Assembly (NCBI RefSeq): GCF_000739015.1
Contig: NZ_JPUG01000068.1
Span: 186,001 to 250,000 of the forward strand
DNA from: Microvirga sp. BSC39
Lineage (GTDB): Bacteria > Pseudomonadota > Alphaproteobacteria > Rhizobiales > Beijerinckiaceae
Direction of reading: 5' to 3'
DNA length: 64,000 bases
The position numbers were made by a program, and so were the translations under genes. Each line of letters begins with the position of its first letter. Positions within the stretch are counted from its first letter, which is position 1. The notes beneath the pieces were generated by a model, which saw only the letters and a program-made list of their open reading frames with translations, was not told the origin of the DNA and did no database searches. This document shows, one piece after another, positions 53,063-61,615 of the stretch.

Positions 53063-53361
53063 CTGTCTCCCCCTTAGAACCTGTTGGTTGAAATCTTGCG
53101 GCCTAGCTATCGGACTTGCCCTGGACCCGCCAGTGCCGTTTTAGTCGAATGCAAGGTTTTGACGGGTCCTAGCGGGGAAATATTCGTGCGGCAAGGGCTG
53201 GCGGTGTTAAAAGTTTAGGCAGCGCAAGGCTTTGAGGACGAGCGGAAACTTGCGACCTGCGACCTCTAGGCATTTTTGCCGCATCGCCTGTCTTCCCAAA
53301 GGCTACGGTTGGTTTATTCCATGAGAGACTGGCGATAAGTTCCTAGCTCTGGAGGCTCCCC
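53063..53361. other. Divergent promoter region, 299 bp
   Basis: No ORF of note. It holds the starts of the TRAP operon (minus) and the NnrU gene (plus). AT-rich patches lie near 53170-53215. No inverted repeat of more than 6 pairs was found by eye. Confidence 0.5.
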
Positions 53362-53952
53362 GTGACGCTGCTCGTTCTCGGTCTCGTGCTCTTTCTCGGC
53401 ACCCATTCCTTCAGCATGGCGCGCGAGCGCCGCGCGGCACTCATCGGCAGAACCGGGGAGGGGCCATACAAGGGGTTGTATTCCCTCCTGTCGCTTGCAG
53501 GCATCGTGCTGGTCTCCATCGGCTACGGGCAGTACCGCGCCAACGGCTACATCCCGGTCTGGGACCCGCCGGTCTGGACACGGCACCTCGCGCTCCTGCT
53601 CGTCCTCGTCGCCTTCATCTGCTTCGTGGCGGCCTACCTGCCCGGCCACCTCAAGGCGCGGCTCAAGCACCCCATGCTGGCCGGCGTGAAGATCTGGGCG
53701 CTGGCCCATCTTCTCGCCAACGGCGATCTCGGATCGATCCTGCTCTTCGGCTCCTTCCTCGTATGGGCGGTGCTGGCCCGCATCAGCGCCAAGCGCCGGG
53801 ACGTGGCGGCCCAGCACGGCGGCACGGCGGCGCCGGCGGGCTGGCGCAACGACATTCTGGCCGTTGTCATCGGAACGGCGGTGTATCTCGCGTTCGTGTT
53901 CTGGCTCCATCCATGGCTGATCGGGGTTCCGGTTCTCCCCATGCGGGCATGA
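53362..53952 (+). CDS. NnrU-family membrane protein
   Basis: 196 residues with five to six membrane helices. LGLVLFLGTHSFSMA at 4-18, RTGEGPYKGLYSLLSLAGIVLVSIGYG and HPMLAGVKIWALAHLLANGDLGSILLFGSFLVWAV are NnrU domain blocks, with conserved histidines in the membrane. Named for a gene near nitrite reductase in Rhodobacter; some members act in carotenoid or denitrification pathways. No such genes are adjacent. GTG at 53362 with GGAGG 6 bases upstream. Confidence 0.9.
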   Translation: MTLLVLGLVLFLGTHSFSMARERRAALIGRTGEGPYKGLYSLLSLAGIVLVSIGYGQYRANGYIPVWDPPVWTRHLALLLVLVAFICFVAAYLPGHLKARLKHPMLAGVKIWALAHLLANGDLGSILLFGSFLVWAVLARISAKRRDVAAQHGGTAAPAGWRNDILAVVIGTAVYLAFVFWLHPWLIGVPVLPMRA

Positions 53953-54035
53953 AGCCTCTCGCCTTGTGCATTTGTGTGTGTTAGGCGACCCGCTTGAATT
54001 ACAGGAGGCGGCCCGCGCGCCGCATGAGAGACACG

Positions 54036-54710
54036 ATGGCTCAGAACGACGAGTTCATTCGCGAAGTCGATGAGGAATACCGCCGCGACCAGATCACCCA
54101 GATCTGGCAGCGCTACAACGGTATCATCATTGCGGTGGTCGTTCTGATTGTGGCCGGCGTCGGCGGCTGGCGCTTCTGGCAGTATCGCCAGCAGAACCTC
54201 GCCCAGGAAGCCGCCGTTCGCTACGAGGAGGCGCTTCGCCTCTCCTCCGAGGACAAGGGTGAGGAAGCCCAGTCTGCATTCGAGAACGTCGTGAAGGAGG
54301 ATTCCGGCACGGGCTATGCCATGCTGGCCCGTTTCCGGCTTGCCGCCGAGCTCGGCAAGCAGAACGCGGAGAACGGCGCCTCGGCCTTCGACGCCCTGGC
54401 CAATGACGCCGCCCTGCCTGCGCTCTGGAAGGATCTCGCGCGCCTTCGCGCCGCGTGGCTGCGCCTCGACACCGCCGAGCCGGCCGCCCTGCGCCAGGCC
54501 ATCGAGCCGCTTGCCGCGCCGGCCAATGCATGGCGCCATTCCGCCAGGGAACTCTTGGGGCTATCCGGTCTTAAGGCCGGTGACATGGATTATGCCGGCC
54601 GCTGGTTCGACCAGATCGCCGCCGACCGCGAGACGCCCTCCGCCCTGAGGCAGCGCCTTGCCGTCTACACGGCTCTCGTGGCGGGCGGTCCGGTTCAGGC
54701 CACGCAGTAG
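54036..54710 (+). CDS. Membrane-anchored TPR-like protein (YfgM-like)
   Basis: 224 residues. A short cytoplasmic N-terminus ([24 protein letters not shown]) precedes one membrane helix ([21 protein letters not shown]) and a periplasmic tetratricopeptide-like region from residue 60 ([28 protein letters not shown]). This is the TPR_21/YfgM-like family that sits upstream of der, as in E. coli where YfgM helps envelope protein folding and linked BamB. ATG 54036 chosen; upstream in-frame ATG at 54024 possible. 13 bases precede der. Confidence 0.85.
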   Translation: MAQNDEFIREVDEEYRRDQITQIWQRYNGIIIAVVVLIVAGVGGWRFWQYRQQNLAQEAAVRYEEALRLSSEDKGEEAQSAFENVVKEDSGTGYAMLARFRLAAELGKQNAENGASAFDALANDAALPALWKDLARLRAAWLRLDTAEPAALRQAIEPLAAPANAWRHSARELLGLSGLKAGDMDYAGRWFDQIAADRETPSALRQRLAVYTALVAGGPVQATQ

Positions 54711-54723
54711 GATAGGACAAGAC

Positions 54724-56073
54724 ATGACGCCCACCGTCGCCATTGTCGGGCGGCCGAATGTCGGCAAATCGACTCTGTTCAACCGTCTCGTCGGCAAGAA
54801 GCTGGCGCTCGTGGACGACCGCCCGGGCGTGACCCGCGACCGCCGCGAGGGCGAGGCGCGCCTCGGCGATCTCGAATTCCGCATCATCGACACGGCCGGC
54901 CTGGAAGAGGCCACCGAGGAGTCGCTCCTCGGCCGCATGCGCGCCCAGACCGAGGCCGCCATCGTGGATGCCGACGTCATCCTCTTCGTGATCGATGCCC
55001 GCGTGGGCATTCTGCCCGCCGACCGGCCCTTCGCCGAGATGGTGCGACGCTCCGGCAAGCCCGTGATCCTCATCGCCAACAAGGCGGAAGGCGCGGGCGG
55101 CCTGGCTGGCGCCTACGATGCGTTTTCGCTGGGGCTCGGCGATCCCGTGCCGCTTTCCGCCGAGCACGGCGAGGGCATGGCCGACCTGTTCGAGGCCCTG
55201 ATGCCTCACTTCCCCCATCCGGACGAGATGGAGGGAGACGAGGACGACCCGAACAAGCCCCTGCAGGTGGCCATCGTCGGGCGGCCCAATGCGGGCAAGT
55301 CCACCCTCATCAATCGCATGGTGGGCGAGGACCGCATGCTCACCGGCCCCGAGGCCGGCATCACCCGCGACTCCATCTCGCTCGATTGGGAGTGGCGTGG
55401 GAAATCGATCAAGCTGTTCGACACCGCAGGCATCCGAAAGCGCGCCCGGGTCGAGGACAAGCTCGAGAAGCTCTCCGTGGCCGATGCCCTGCGCGCCGTG
55501 CGCTTTGCTGAGGTGGTGGTCATCCTCCTCGACGCCACGATCCCGTTCGAGAAGCAGGACCTGACCATCGTCGACCTGGTGGAGCAGGAGGGCCGCGCAC
55601 TCGTGATCGGGCTCAACAAGTGGGATCTGGTCGCCGACCAGAAGGGCCTGCTGAGCGACCTGAAGGAGAAGGCCACCCGCCTGCTGCCGCAGGTGCGCGG
55701 CGCCCCGGTGGTTCCCCTGTCGGGCCTCGCCGGCAGCGGCATCGACCCGCTCATGAAGGCGGTGCTGCACGTCTACGAGAAGTGGAACACCCGCATCTCG
55801 ACCGCACGGCTCAATCAATGGCTCTCCGAGGCCATCGACGCCAATCCGCCGCCTGCCGTGTCAGGCCGCCGGATCAAGATCCGCTACATGACGCAGATCA
55901 AGTCGCGCCCGCCGCACTTCGCCATCTTCGGCAATCAGCTCGACGCCCTGCCGAAGAGCTACACCCGCTACCTCGTCAACGGCATCCGCGAAGCCTTCGA
56001 CCTGCCGGGCACGCCCATCCGCGTGTCGCTGCGCATGGGGGCGAACCCGTTCGACAAGGACAAGCGCGGGTAG
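54724..56073 (+). CDS. der: Ribosome-associated GTPase Der (EngA)
   Basis: 449 residues with two consecutive GTPase domains: [16 protein letters not shown] and DTAGLE in the first, [16 protein letters not shown] and [11 protein letters not shown] in the second, NKAEG and NKWD as G4 motifs, then a KH-like domain ending [10 protein letters not shown]. It is needed for 50S subunit assembly. AGGACAAG precedes the ATG at 54724. Together with the upstream TPR gene it forms an operon conserved in Proteobacteria. Confidence 0.96.
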   Translation: MTPTVAIVGRPNVGKSTLFNRLVGKKLALVDDRPGVTRDRREGEARLGDLEFRIIDTAGLEEATEESLLGRMRAQTEAAIVDADVILFVIDARVGILPADRPFAEMVRRSGKPVILIANKAEGAGGLAGAYDAFSLGLGDPVPLSAEHGEGMADLFEALMPHFPHPDEMEGDEDDPNKPLQVAIVGRPNAGKSTLINRMVGEDRMLTGPEAGITRDSISLDWEWRGKSIKLFDTAGIRKRARVEDKLEKLSVADALRAVRFAEVVVILLDATIPFEKQDLTIVDLVEQEGRALVIGLNKWDLVADQKGLLSDLKEKATRLLPQVRGAPVVPLSGLAGSGIDPLMKAVLHVYEKWNTRISTARLNQWLSEAIDANPPPAVSGRRIKIRYMTQIKSRPPHFAIFGNQLDALPKSYTRYLVNGIREAFDLPGTPIRVSLRMGANPFDKDKRG

Positions 56074-56080
56074 GGCTCAC

Positions 56081-56188
56081 GTGTCATCCCCGGCGCACGA
56101 AGTGCGGGAAGGGGATCCATAGCGCTGAGCGTGTGAGTAGATTCCCGTCCCCTGCGATGGCTTCGCCATCTCCGGCCGGGAATGACAC
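56081..56188. repeat. Composite palindromic intergenic repeat (family III)
   Basis: Opens GTGTCATCCCCGGC, contains GCGCACGAAGTGCGG and GGATCCATAGCG, then ATTCCCGTCCCC, GCGATGGCTTCGCCATC hairpin, and closes GGCCGGGAATGACAC. It is the relative of 3341-3470. Confidence 0.7.
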
Positions 56189-56196
56189 CCTCCATC

Positions 56197-56223
56197 GTCA
56201 TGGCCGCACGTGTTGCGGCCATC
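56197..56223. repeat. A-type palindrome forming the end of the exporter gene
   Basis: GTCATGGCCGCA-CGTGT-TGCGGCCATC. On the minus strand it supplies the last codons and stop of the EamA exporter gene. Confidence 0.6.
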
Positions 56224-57106
56224 CATGTTTGATGGCGGCCGAGGGAGTAGCGAAACGCTTCGCCCCCGCCACGCAAGCGATCACCGCAACGTTGACCGCA
56301 ACCATCCCCCAGCCCACCGCCTCGTTCAGAAGCAATGCGGCCAGCATCAGCCCGAAGAAGGGCTGGAGCAGCTGCAGCTGCGACACGCCCGCGATGCCGC
56401 CGAGCGCCAGGCCGCGATACCAGAACACAAAGCCGATGAGCATCGAGAACAGGGACACATAGGCGAGCGAAAGCCACGCGGGCATGCCGATCCCGCTCCA
56501 AGAGGCAGGCAGGTTGAGCAGCATCAGGCCCGCGGTGAGCGGCAGGGAGAGAACGAGCGCCCAGGAGATCACCTGCCATCCACCGAGTTTGCGCGAGAGC
56601 TTGGCGCCCTCCGCATAGCCGAGGCCGCAGGCCAGGATCGCGCCGATCATGAGAACACTGCCGACCGGGGAGGCTCCGCCTCCCTGGAGCAGGGCGAAGC
56701 CCGCCACCAGAGCGCCGCCGAGCCCTGAGAAGATCCAGAAGGCGGCCCTCGGCCGCTCGCCGCCGCGCAGGATGCCGAAGACGGCCGTGGCCAGCGGCAG
56801 CAGGCCGACGAAGCAGATGGACTGGGCCGAGGTGATGTGCTGCAGCGCCAGCGCCGTCAGCAGCGGAAAGCCCACCACCACGCCCAGCGACACGATGGCG
56901 AGCGGCAGGAGATCGCCTCTCGCAGGCCTCTTCTGGCGCAGCAGCACGAGTAGCGCCGCGCCGAGGAGCCCCGCGATGGTCGCCCGCGCAAGTGTCAGGA
57001 ACAGCGGATCGATGTCGAGCACGGCGATGCGGGTTGCCGGCAGCGAGCCGCTGAAGATCAGCACCCCGAGAAAGCCGCTGATCCACCCCTCCGTCGTACT
57101 GTCCAT
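56198..57106 (-). CDS. EamA/DMT-family exporter
   Basis: 302 residues, ten membrane helices in two EamA repeats: GVLIFSGSLPATRIAVLDIDPLFLTLARATIAGLLG in the first, LAYVSLFSMLIGFVFWYRGLALGGIAGVSQLQLLQPFFGLMLAALLLNE in the second. It likely exports an amino acid or metabolite. It is divergent from a MocR-type regulator, a common pair where the regulator controls the exporter. The last residues, KHGWPQHVRP, are encoded by a dispersed palindrome, meaning a repeat has replaced the natural C-terminus. Confidence 0.92.
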   Translation of the reverse strand: MDSTTEGWISGFLGVLIFSGSLPATRIAVLDIDPLFLTLARATIAGLLGAALLVLLRQKRPARGDLLPLAIVSLGVVVGFPLLTALALQHITSAQSICFVGLLPLATAVFGILRGGERPRAAFWIFSGLGGALVAGFALLQGGGASPVGSVLMIGAILACGLGYAEGAKLSRKLGGWQVISWALVLSLPLTAGLMLLNLPASWSGIGMPAWLSLAYVSLFSMLIGFVFWYRGLALGGIAGVSQLQLLQPFFGLMLAALLLNEAVGWGMVAVNVAVIACVAGAKRFATPSAAIKHGWPQHVRP

Positions 57107-57171
57107 GCGCTATCCTCCGCCGCGTCGCCATCACAGCAGGAACGGCATGGCTTTTCCAGAGACGGTGCAGT

Positions 57172-57189
57172 ACGGTTAGACCAAACTGT
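57172..57189. promoter_or_regulatory. Candidate MocR operator
   Basis: ACGGTT (57172-57177), six bases, AACTGT (57184-57189): inverted repeat with one mismatch, midway between the exporter and regulator starts. Confidence 0.35.
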
Positions 57190-57210
57190 CATGGGACGAC
57201 GGGCGGTACA

Positions 57211-58620
57211 GTGGACGATCTCACCTTCACCAATCGCGACGGCACCCTCGTCGAGCATGTCATGGCGGCGATCCGCCACCGGATCGCCAGCCGCTCCCTG
57301 GCGCCCGGCGGCAAGCTCCCGTCCATCCGAGCGCTGGCCCAGGCCATGCAGGTGTCGAAATCCACCGTGGTGGAGGCCTATGACCGGCTCGCGGCGGAAG
57401 GCGTCATCCGCTCGCGGCCCGGCTCCGGCTTCTACAGCGCGGCCGCCCTTGCGCCCTTGTCGCTCGCTGAGCTCGCCCCGCGCCTCGACCGGGCGGTGGA
57501 CCCGTTCTGGGTTTCGCGGCAATCCCTGGAGGCGCGAGGGGCCGTGCTGAAGCCCGGCTGCGGCTGGCTGCCGGGGCCCTGGATGCCCGAGGAGGAGATC
57601 CGCCGGGCCCTGCGCGGTCTGGCCCGCACGAAGGACGAAACCGGGCTTACCGATTACGGCACGCCTCTCGGTCTTCCCGCCCTGCGCGCCTTCCTCTCGC
57701 GCCGCCTCGCGGAGCAGGGCGTCGAGGCAGCACCCGACCGGATTCTGCTCACGGATTCCGGCACCCAGGCCATCGATCTCGTGTGCCGGCTGCTGGTCCA
57801 GCCCGGCGACACGGTGCTGGTGGACGACCCCTGCTATTTCAACTTCCTGGCCCTGCTGCGCGCCCATCAGGTGAATGTGGTCGGCATGCCCATGACCCCG
57901 ACCGGCCCCGATCTCGGCGCCTTCGAGCAGGCGCTCGGCTCGCACAAGCCGCGCCTCTACATCACCAATTCCGGGCTGCACAACCCGACCGGCGCCACCC
58001 TCTCCACCGTGACGGCGCATCGCCTCCTGAAGCTCGCCGAGCAGCATGGTCTCACCGTCGTCGAGGACGACATCTTCGCCGATTTCGAGCACGAACCCGC
58101 GCCGCGTCTCGCCGCTCTCGACGGCCTCGACCGGGTGGTGCGCATCGGCAGCTTCTCGAAAACCCTCTCGGCGTCGTTCCGCTGCGGCTACATCGCAGCG
58201 AGGCCGGACTGGATCGACAAGCTCACGGATTTCAGGATCGCCACGGGCTTCTCCAGCAACCGCCTCGCGGAGGAACTGGTCCTCGGCGTTCTCGGCAGCA
58301 GCGGCTACCGCAAGCACCTGGAGAATCTGCGCACGCGGCTTGCGAAGAGCATGGCATCCGTCATCCCGCGCCTAGAGCGGCTGGGCGTCACGCCTTGGAT
58401 CGTGCCGAAAGCCGGCATGCTCCTCTGGTGCCGCCTGCCGGGCGATCTCGACGCTGCCGTCGTCGCGCGCCACGCGCTGAACGAGGATGTGGTGCTCGCC
58501 CCCGGAAACGTGTTCAGCCCGGCGCAATCGGCGAGAAGCTTCATGCGCTTCAACGTGGCGCAATGCGCGGACGAGCGGGTGTTCGCGGTACTCGAAAGGT
58601 CGATGCGGGTTGCAGGCTGA
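57211..58620 (+). CDS. MocR-type PLP-dependent transcriptional regulator
   Basis: 469 residues. N-terminal GntR winged helix (VMAAIRHRIASRSLAPGGKLPSIRALAQAMQVSKSTVVEAYDRLAAEGVIRSRPGSGFY) linked to an aminotransferase-like domain with LYITNSGLHNPTGATLS, EDDIFADF and SFSKTLSASFRCGYI, where SFSK holds the PLP Lys. MocR regulators sense an amino compound through PLP. It starts at GTG 57211, divergent from the EamA exporter, which is its probable target. Its stop touches that of the next, convergent gene. Confidence 0.92.
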   Translation: MDDLTFTNRDGTLVEHVMAAIRHRIASRSLAPGGKLPSIRALAQAMQVSKSTVVEAYDRLAAEGVIRSRPGSGFYSAAALAPLSLAELAPRLDRAVDPFWVSRQSLEARGAVLKPGCGWLPGPWMPEEEIRRALRGLARTKDETGLTDYGTPLGLPALRAFLSRRLAEQGVEAAPDRILLTDSGTQAIDLVCRLLVQPGDTVLVDDPCYFNFLALLRAHQVNVVGMPMTPTGPDLGAFEQALGSHKPRLYITNSGLHNPTGATLSTVTAHRLLKLAEQHGLTVVEDDIFADFEHEPAPRLAALDGLDRVVRIGSFSKTLSASFRCGYIAARPDWIDKLTDFRIATGFSSNRLAEELVLGVLGSSGYRKHLENLRTRLAKSMASVIPRLERLGVTPWIVPKAGMLLWCRLPGDLDAAVVARHALNEDVVLAPGNVFSPAQSARSFMRFNVAQCADERVFAVLERSMRVAG

Positions 58621-60663
58621 CTAGCCGTCATCCATGCCGATCCGGCGCGCCGCCTCGCGGAACAGGGCCTGGTCGTCAGGTCCGAGCTGCATCGCGCTCA
58701 GGAAGTGGCTCATGCCGTAACCGGGCAGGGCAGCGCGGATGGTGGCCAGCGTGACATGCGCTTCATCGAGCCGCCCGGCGAACGAAAGGGCGAGCGTCGC
58801 GATCGCCGCGATATGCGCATGCGCGTTCGGCCGGCTCGCCGCGGTCACGCCCGCGGCGGCGGCCTCATCGAACCGGCCAAGTCGGATGAGCGCCATGGCG
58901 CGCGAGCCGAGCATGCCGAACAGCAGCGGGTCGTAGGGGCTCAGCCGGCGCGACTGGTCGGCGGCCGCAATCGCCGTCTCCGGATCGCCCGCCTGCGAAT
59001 GCACGAAGCCCAGGGTGTAATGGCCCAGCGCGAAGTTGGGCGAGAGGTTCACGCTGGTCTCCAGCTCCCGCAGGGTCTGGTCGTAGCTTCCGCGCAGCCA
59101 CAGGGCGCGGCCCATGGCCAGGTGAGCGGCCGGGTTGCGGTCGTCGATCATCAGGCCCTGGCCTGCGGCCCGCAACGCGTGGTCGACCTCCGAACGCCGT
59201 TCGGCCCAGCCCTGGAAGGCGTTCTGGAAATGCGTGAAGGACAGGCCCGCATAGGCGCGCGCAAAAGTCGGGTCGATGGTGAGCGCCTGCGCGAAGAAGT
59301 GTTGCGCCGTGTCGTTGTCCTGCTTGTTGAACCGGTACATGTGCCATAGGCCGCGATGATGCGCCTCCCAGGCGTCGAGGGAGTTCGGCGGCTTCAGGAT
59401 GGCGCGGTTGCGCTCCACCGTCTCGATCTCGCTCGCCACCGTGGCCACGATCCTGTTGCCGATCTCATCGAGCACCAGAAAGGCATCGTCGATGGAATGG
59501 CTGAGGATGTCCGCCCAGACGATCCGCCCCGTGCGCACCTCGGCGAGCTCCACCTGCACGGCGAGATGGCCGGGGCTGCGGCGGATCGAGCCGTCGACCA
59601 CGTAGTCCACGTTCAGCAATCGCCCGGCCTCGTTGGGCGAAACGTTTCGGTCGTGCAGCGCGAAGGTCGAGCCTTGAGAGATGACGAAGAGGCTGCGGAG
59701 TTTCGCCAGCCGCGTGATCACGTCGTGCACGAGAGCATCCGCCACGCCGCCGCGCAGGCGCGGCGCGCCGGACTCGTCCGCGAACGGAATGACCGCGATG
59801 GAGCCGTGATGGGGCGCAGGCTGCACCGTTCCCGGCGCCACCGCATCGGCCGCGATGATCGCCTGTGCGGGGACCAGGCGAGGGGGCTGCGCCACCGCCT
59901 CCCGCCACACCTCGCGCAGAGGCGCGCTGTCGAGCCCCTCCTGGTCGAACAGCCGGATCACCGCATCGAGATGGCTCTTGCCCTCCTGAACCCGCTGCTG
60001 CCGGGCCAGCATGCGCAGCAGCCGCGCGTGGACGCGCTCATCGAGCGGACTGAGCGCAGCCCACCGCTCCAGATACAGCCCGGATTCGGCCTCGCCGAGA
60101 TGATCGACCAGATGCTCCAGCACCCCGGTCTGGAGGCCGCGATAATGGCGCCGCTGCGCCACGAGCCAAGCGTTGAACGCGGGGCTGCGGTCGAGCGTAA
60201 AGCCGTCGAGAAACTCGCCCGCGAAGCCGTCGGCCATCTGGCACAGGGCCGGCAGCGACTGCACGGCGATGCCCTGCCGGGCTATTCCATCGAGCTGCAG
60301 CGCATCCACGTGGCAGCCCGAGAGGTCGAGGCGCACAGTGTCGCCCTCCGTCCCGATCCGGCCGGCATCGCCGACGATGCGGCGGATCTTGCTCAAGGAC
60401 CAGCGCAACTCGCCGCGCGGATCGTTCGGCACGTCCCAGAGCAGCTCGCAGAGATGGCTGCGCGTCGGCGGGTGGGGCGCAAGCGCCAGATAGGCGAAGA
60501 GTGCGCGCACCTTGCGCGAGGCCGGCAGCGGCACCGGCTCGCTGCCGCGCAGGATGGCGAGCGGCCCGAGCATCCGCACGGTCACGGGCGCAGCGTGACT
60601 GAAGTCTGCGGCGTCGGTCGATTCCACGGCCGAACCCACGCTGCCTCCCACGTTCACCTCCAC
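58621..60663 (-). CDS. SARP/BTAD-type regulator with TolB-like and TPR domains
   Basis: 680 residues. A winged-helix DNA-binding region at about 28-115 (VTVRMLGPLAILRGSEPVPLPASRKVRALFAYLAL...SLSKIRRIVGD), then a BTAD at about 125-260 (ERWAALSPLDERVHARLLRMLARQQR), a TolB-like/adenylate-cyclase-associated fold (SIAVIPFADESGA, GVADALVHDVITRLAKL, NVDYVVDGSIRR) at 295-405, and TPR helices to the end. No nucleotide cyclase catalytic residues are present. Such proteins activate neighbouring genes. It is divergent from a SAM methyltransferase 90 bases away. Confidence 0.88.
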   Translation of the reverse strand: MEVNVGGSVGSAVESTDAADFSHAAPVTVRMLGPLAILRGSEPVPLPASRKVRALFAYLALAPHPPTRSHLCELLWDVPNDPRGELRWSLSKIRRIVGDAGRIGTEGDTVRLDLSGCHVDALQLDGIARQGIAVQSLPALCQMADGFAGEFLDGFTLDRSPAFNAWLVAQRRHYRGLQTGVLEHLVDHLGEAESGLYLERWAALSPLDERVHARLLRMLARQQRVQEGKSHLDAVIRLFDQEGLDSAPLREVWREAVAQPPRLVPAQAIIAADAVAPGTVQPAPHHGSIAVIPFADESGAPRLRGGVADALVHDVITRLAKLRSLFVISQGSTFALHDRNVSPNEAGRLLNVDYVVDGSIRRSPGHLAVQVELAEVRTGRIVWADILSHSIDDAFLVLDEIGNRIVATVASEIETVERNRAILKPPNSLDAWEAHHRGLWHMYRFNKQDNDTAQHFFAQALTIDPTFARAYAGLSFTHFQNAFQGWAERRSEVDHALRAAGQGLMIDDRNPAAHLAMGRALWLRGSYDQTLRELETSVNLSPNFALGHYTLGFVHSQAGDPETAIAAADQSRRLSPYDPLLFGMLGSRAMALIRLGRFDEAAAAGVTAASRPNAHAHIAAIATLALSFAGRLDEAHVTLATIRAALPGYGMSHFLSAMQLGPDDQALFREAARRIGMDDG

Positions 60664-60753
60664 GTGCGGCTGCTACGGTCTCACCAATGGGCTTGAAGGC
60701 TCGAGGTCGCTCGAAGCCGGGAGCGGGCCCATCCACGCCATAAGGAGGCCGTC

Positions 60754-61599
60754 ATGGCTGATGCCGCTGTCACGATAAACCAGGAAACCCAACCCGTCCA
60801 ACCGGACCTCGCCGCCATCAAGACCCGCCAGCAGGGCGCGTGGTCGTCCGGCGATTACGCGGTGGTCGGAACGACCCTTCAGATCGTCGGCGAGGAGCTG
60901 TGCGAGGCCATCGACCTGCGCGCCGGCCAGCGCGTGCTCGATGTGGCGGCCGGCAACGGCAACGTCTCGCTGGCGGCTGCCCGCCGCTGGTGCGACGTGG
61001 TCGCCACCGATTACGTGCCGGCGCTGCTCGTCCGCGCCCGGGAGCGGGCCGAGGCCGAGCGTCTACCCATCGCCATCCGGGAGGCGGACGCCGAGGCCCT
61101 GCCGTTCGAGGACGAGAGCTTCGACGTGGTCGTGTCCACCTTCGGGGTGATGTTCACCCCCGACCAGGAGCGCGCCGCCTCCGAGCTCCTGCGCGTGTGC
61201 CGCAAGGGCGGCAGGATCGGCCTCGCCAACTGGACGCCCGACGGCTTCATCGGCCAGATGTTCAAGACCATCGGCCGCCACATGCCCCCGCCCGCCGGCA
61301 TCCGCCCGCCGTCCCTGTGGGGCCAGCGCGAGCACCTCGACCACCTGTTCGGCCGCGGCGCCACCTCCATCCAGGCGCGCCGCAAGCACTTCGTGTTCCG
61401 CTACCGCTCGCCCGAGCATTGCCTGGAGGTGTTCAGGACCTTCTACGGCCCGGTCCTCAAAACCTTCGCGGCCCTGCAGCCCGAAGGCCAGGAAGCCCTG
61501 CGCAAGGACCTGCTCTGGCTCATCGCCGAGTTCAACCGCTCGGGCGACGACACCATGGTGGTGCCGAGCGAGTATCTCGAGGTGGTGATCACGCGGTAG
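60754..61599 (+). CDS. Class I SAM-dependent methyltransferase (UbiE-like)
   Basis: 281 residues. VLDVAAGNGNVSLAAARRW is SAM motif I, ATDYVPALLVRARERAEAERL motif II region, ADAEALPFEDESFDVVVSTFGVMFTPDQ motifs III-IV typical of Methyltransf_11/UbiE, and RVCRKGGRIGLANWTPDG follows. It methylates an unknown small molecule. AGGAGG precedes the ATG. It is divergent from the BTAD/TPR regulator, which may control it. Confidence 0.9.
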   Translation: MADAAVTINQETQPVQPDLAAIKTRQQGAWSSGDYAVVGTTLQIVGEELCEAIDLRAGQRVLDVAAGNGNVSLAAARRWCDVVATDYVPALLVRARERAEAERLPIAIREADAEALPFEDESFDVVVSTFGVMFTPDQERAASELLRVCRKGGRIGLANWTPDGFIGQMFKTIGRHMPPPAGIRPPSLWGQREHLDHLFGRGATSIQARRKHFVFRYRSPEHCLEVFRTFYGPVLKTFAALQPEGQEALRKDLLWLIAEFNRSGDDTMVVPSEYLEVVITR

Positions 61600-61615
61600 G
61601 TGGGGTGGGGAGGGC

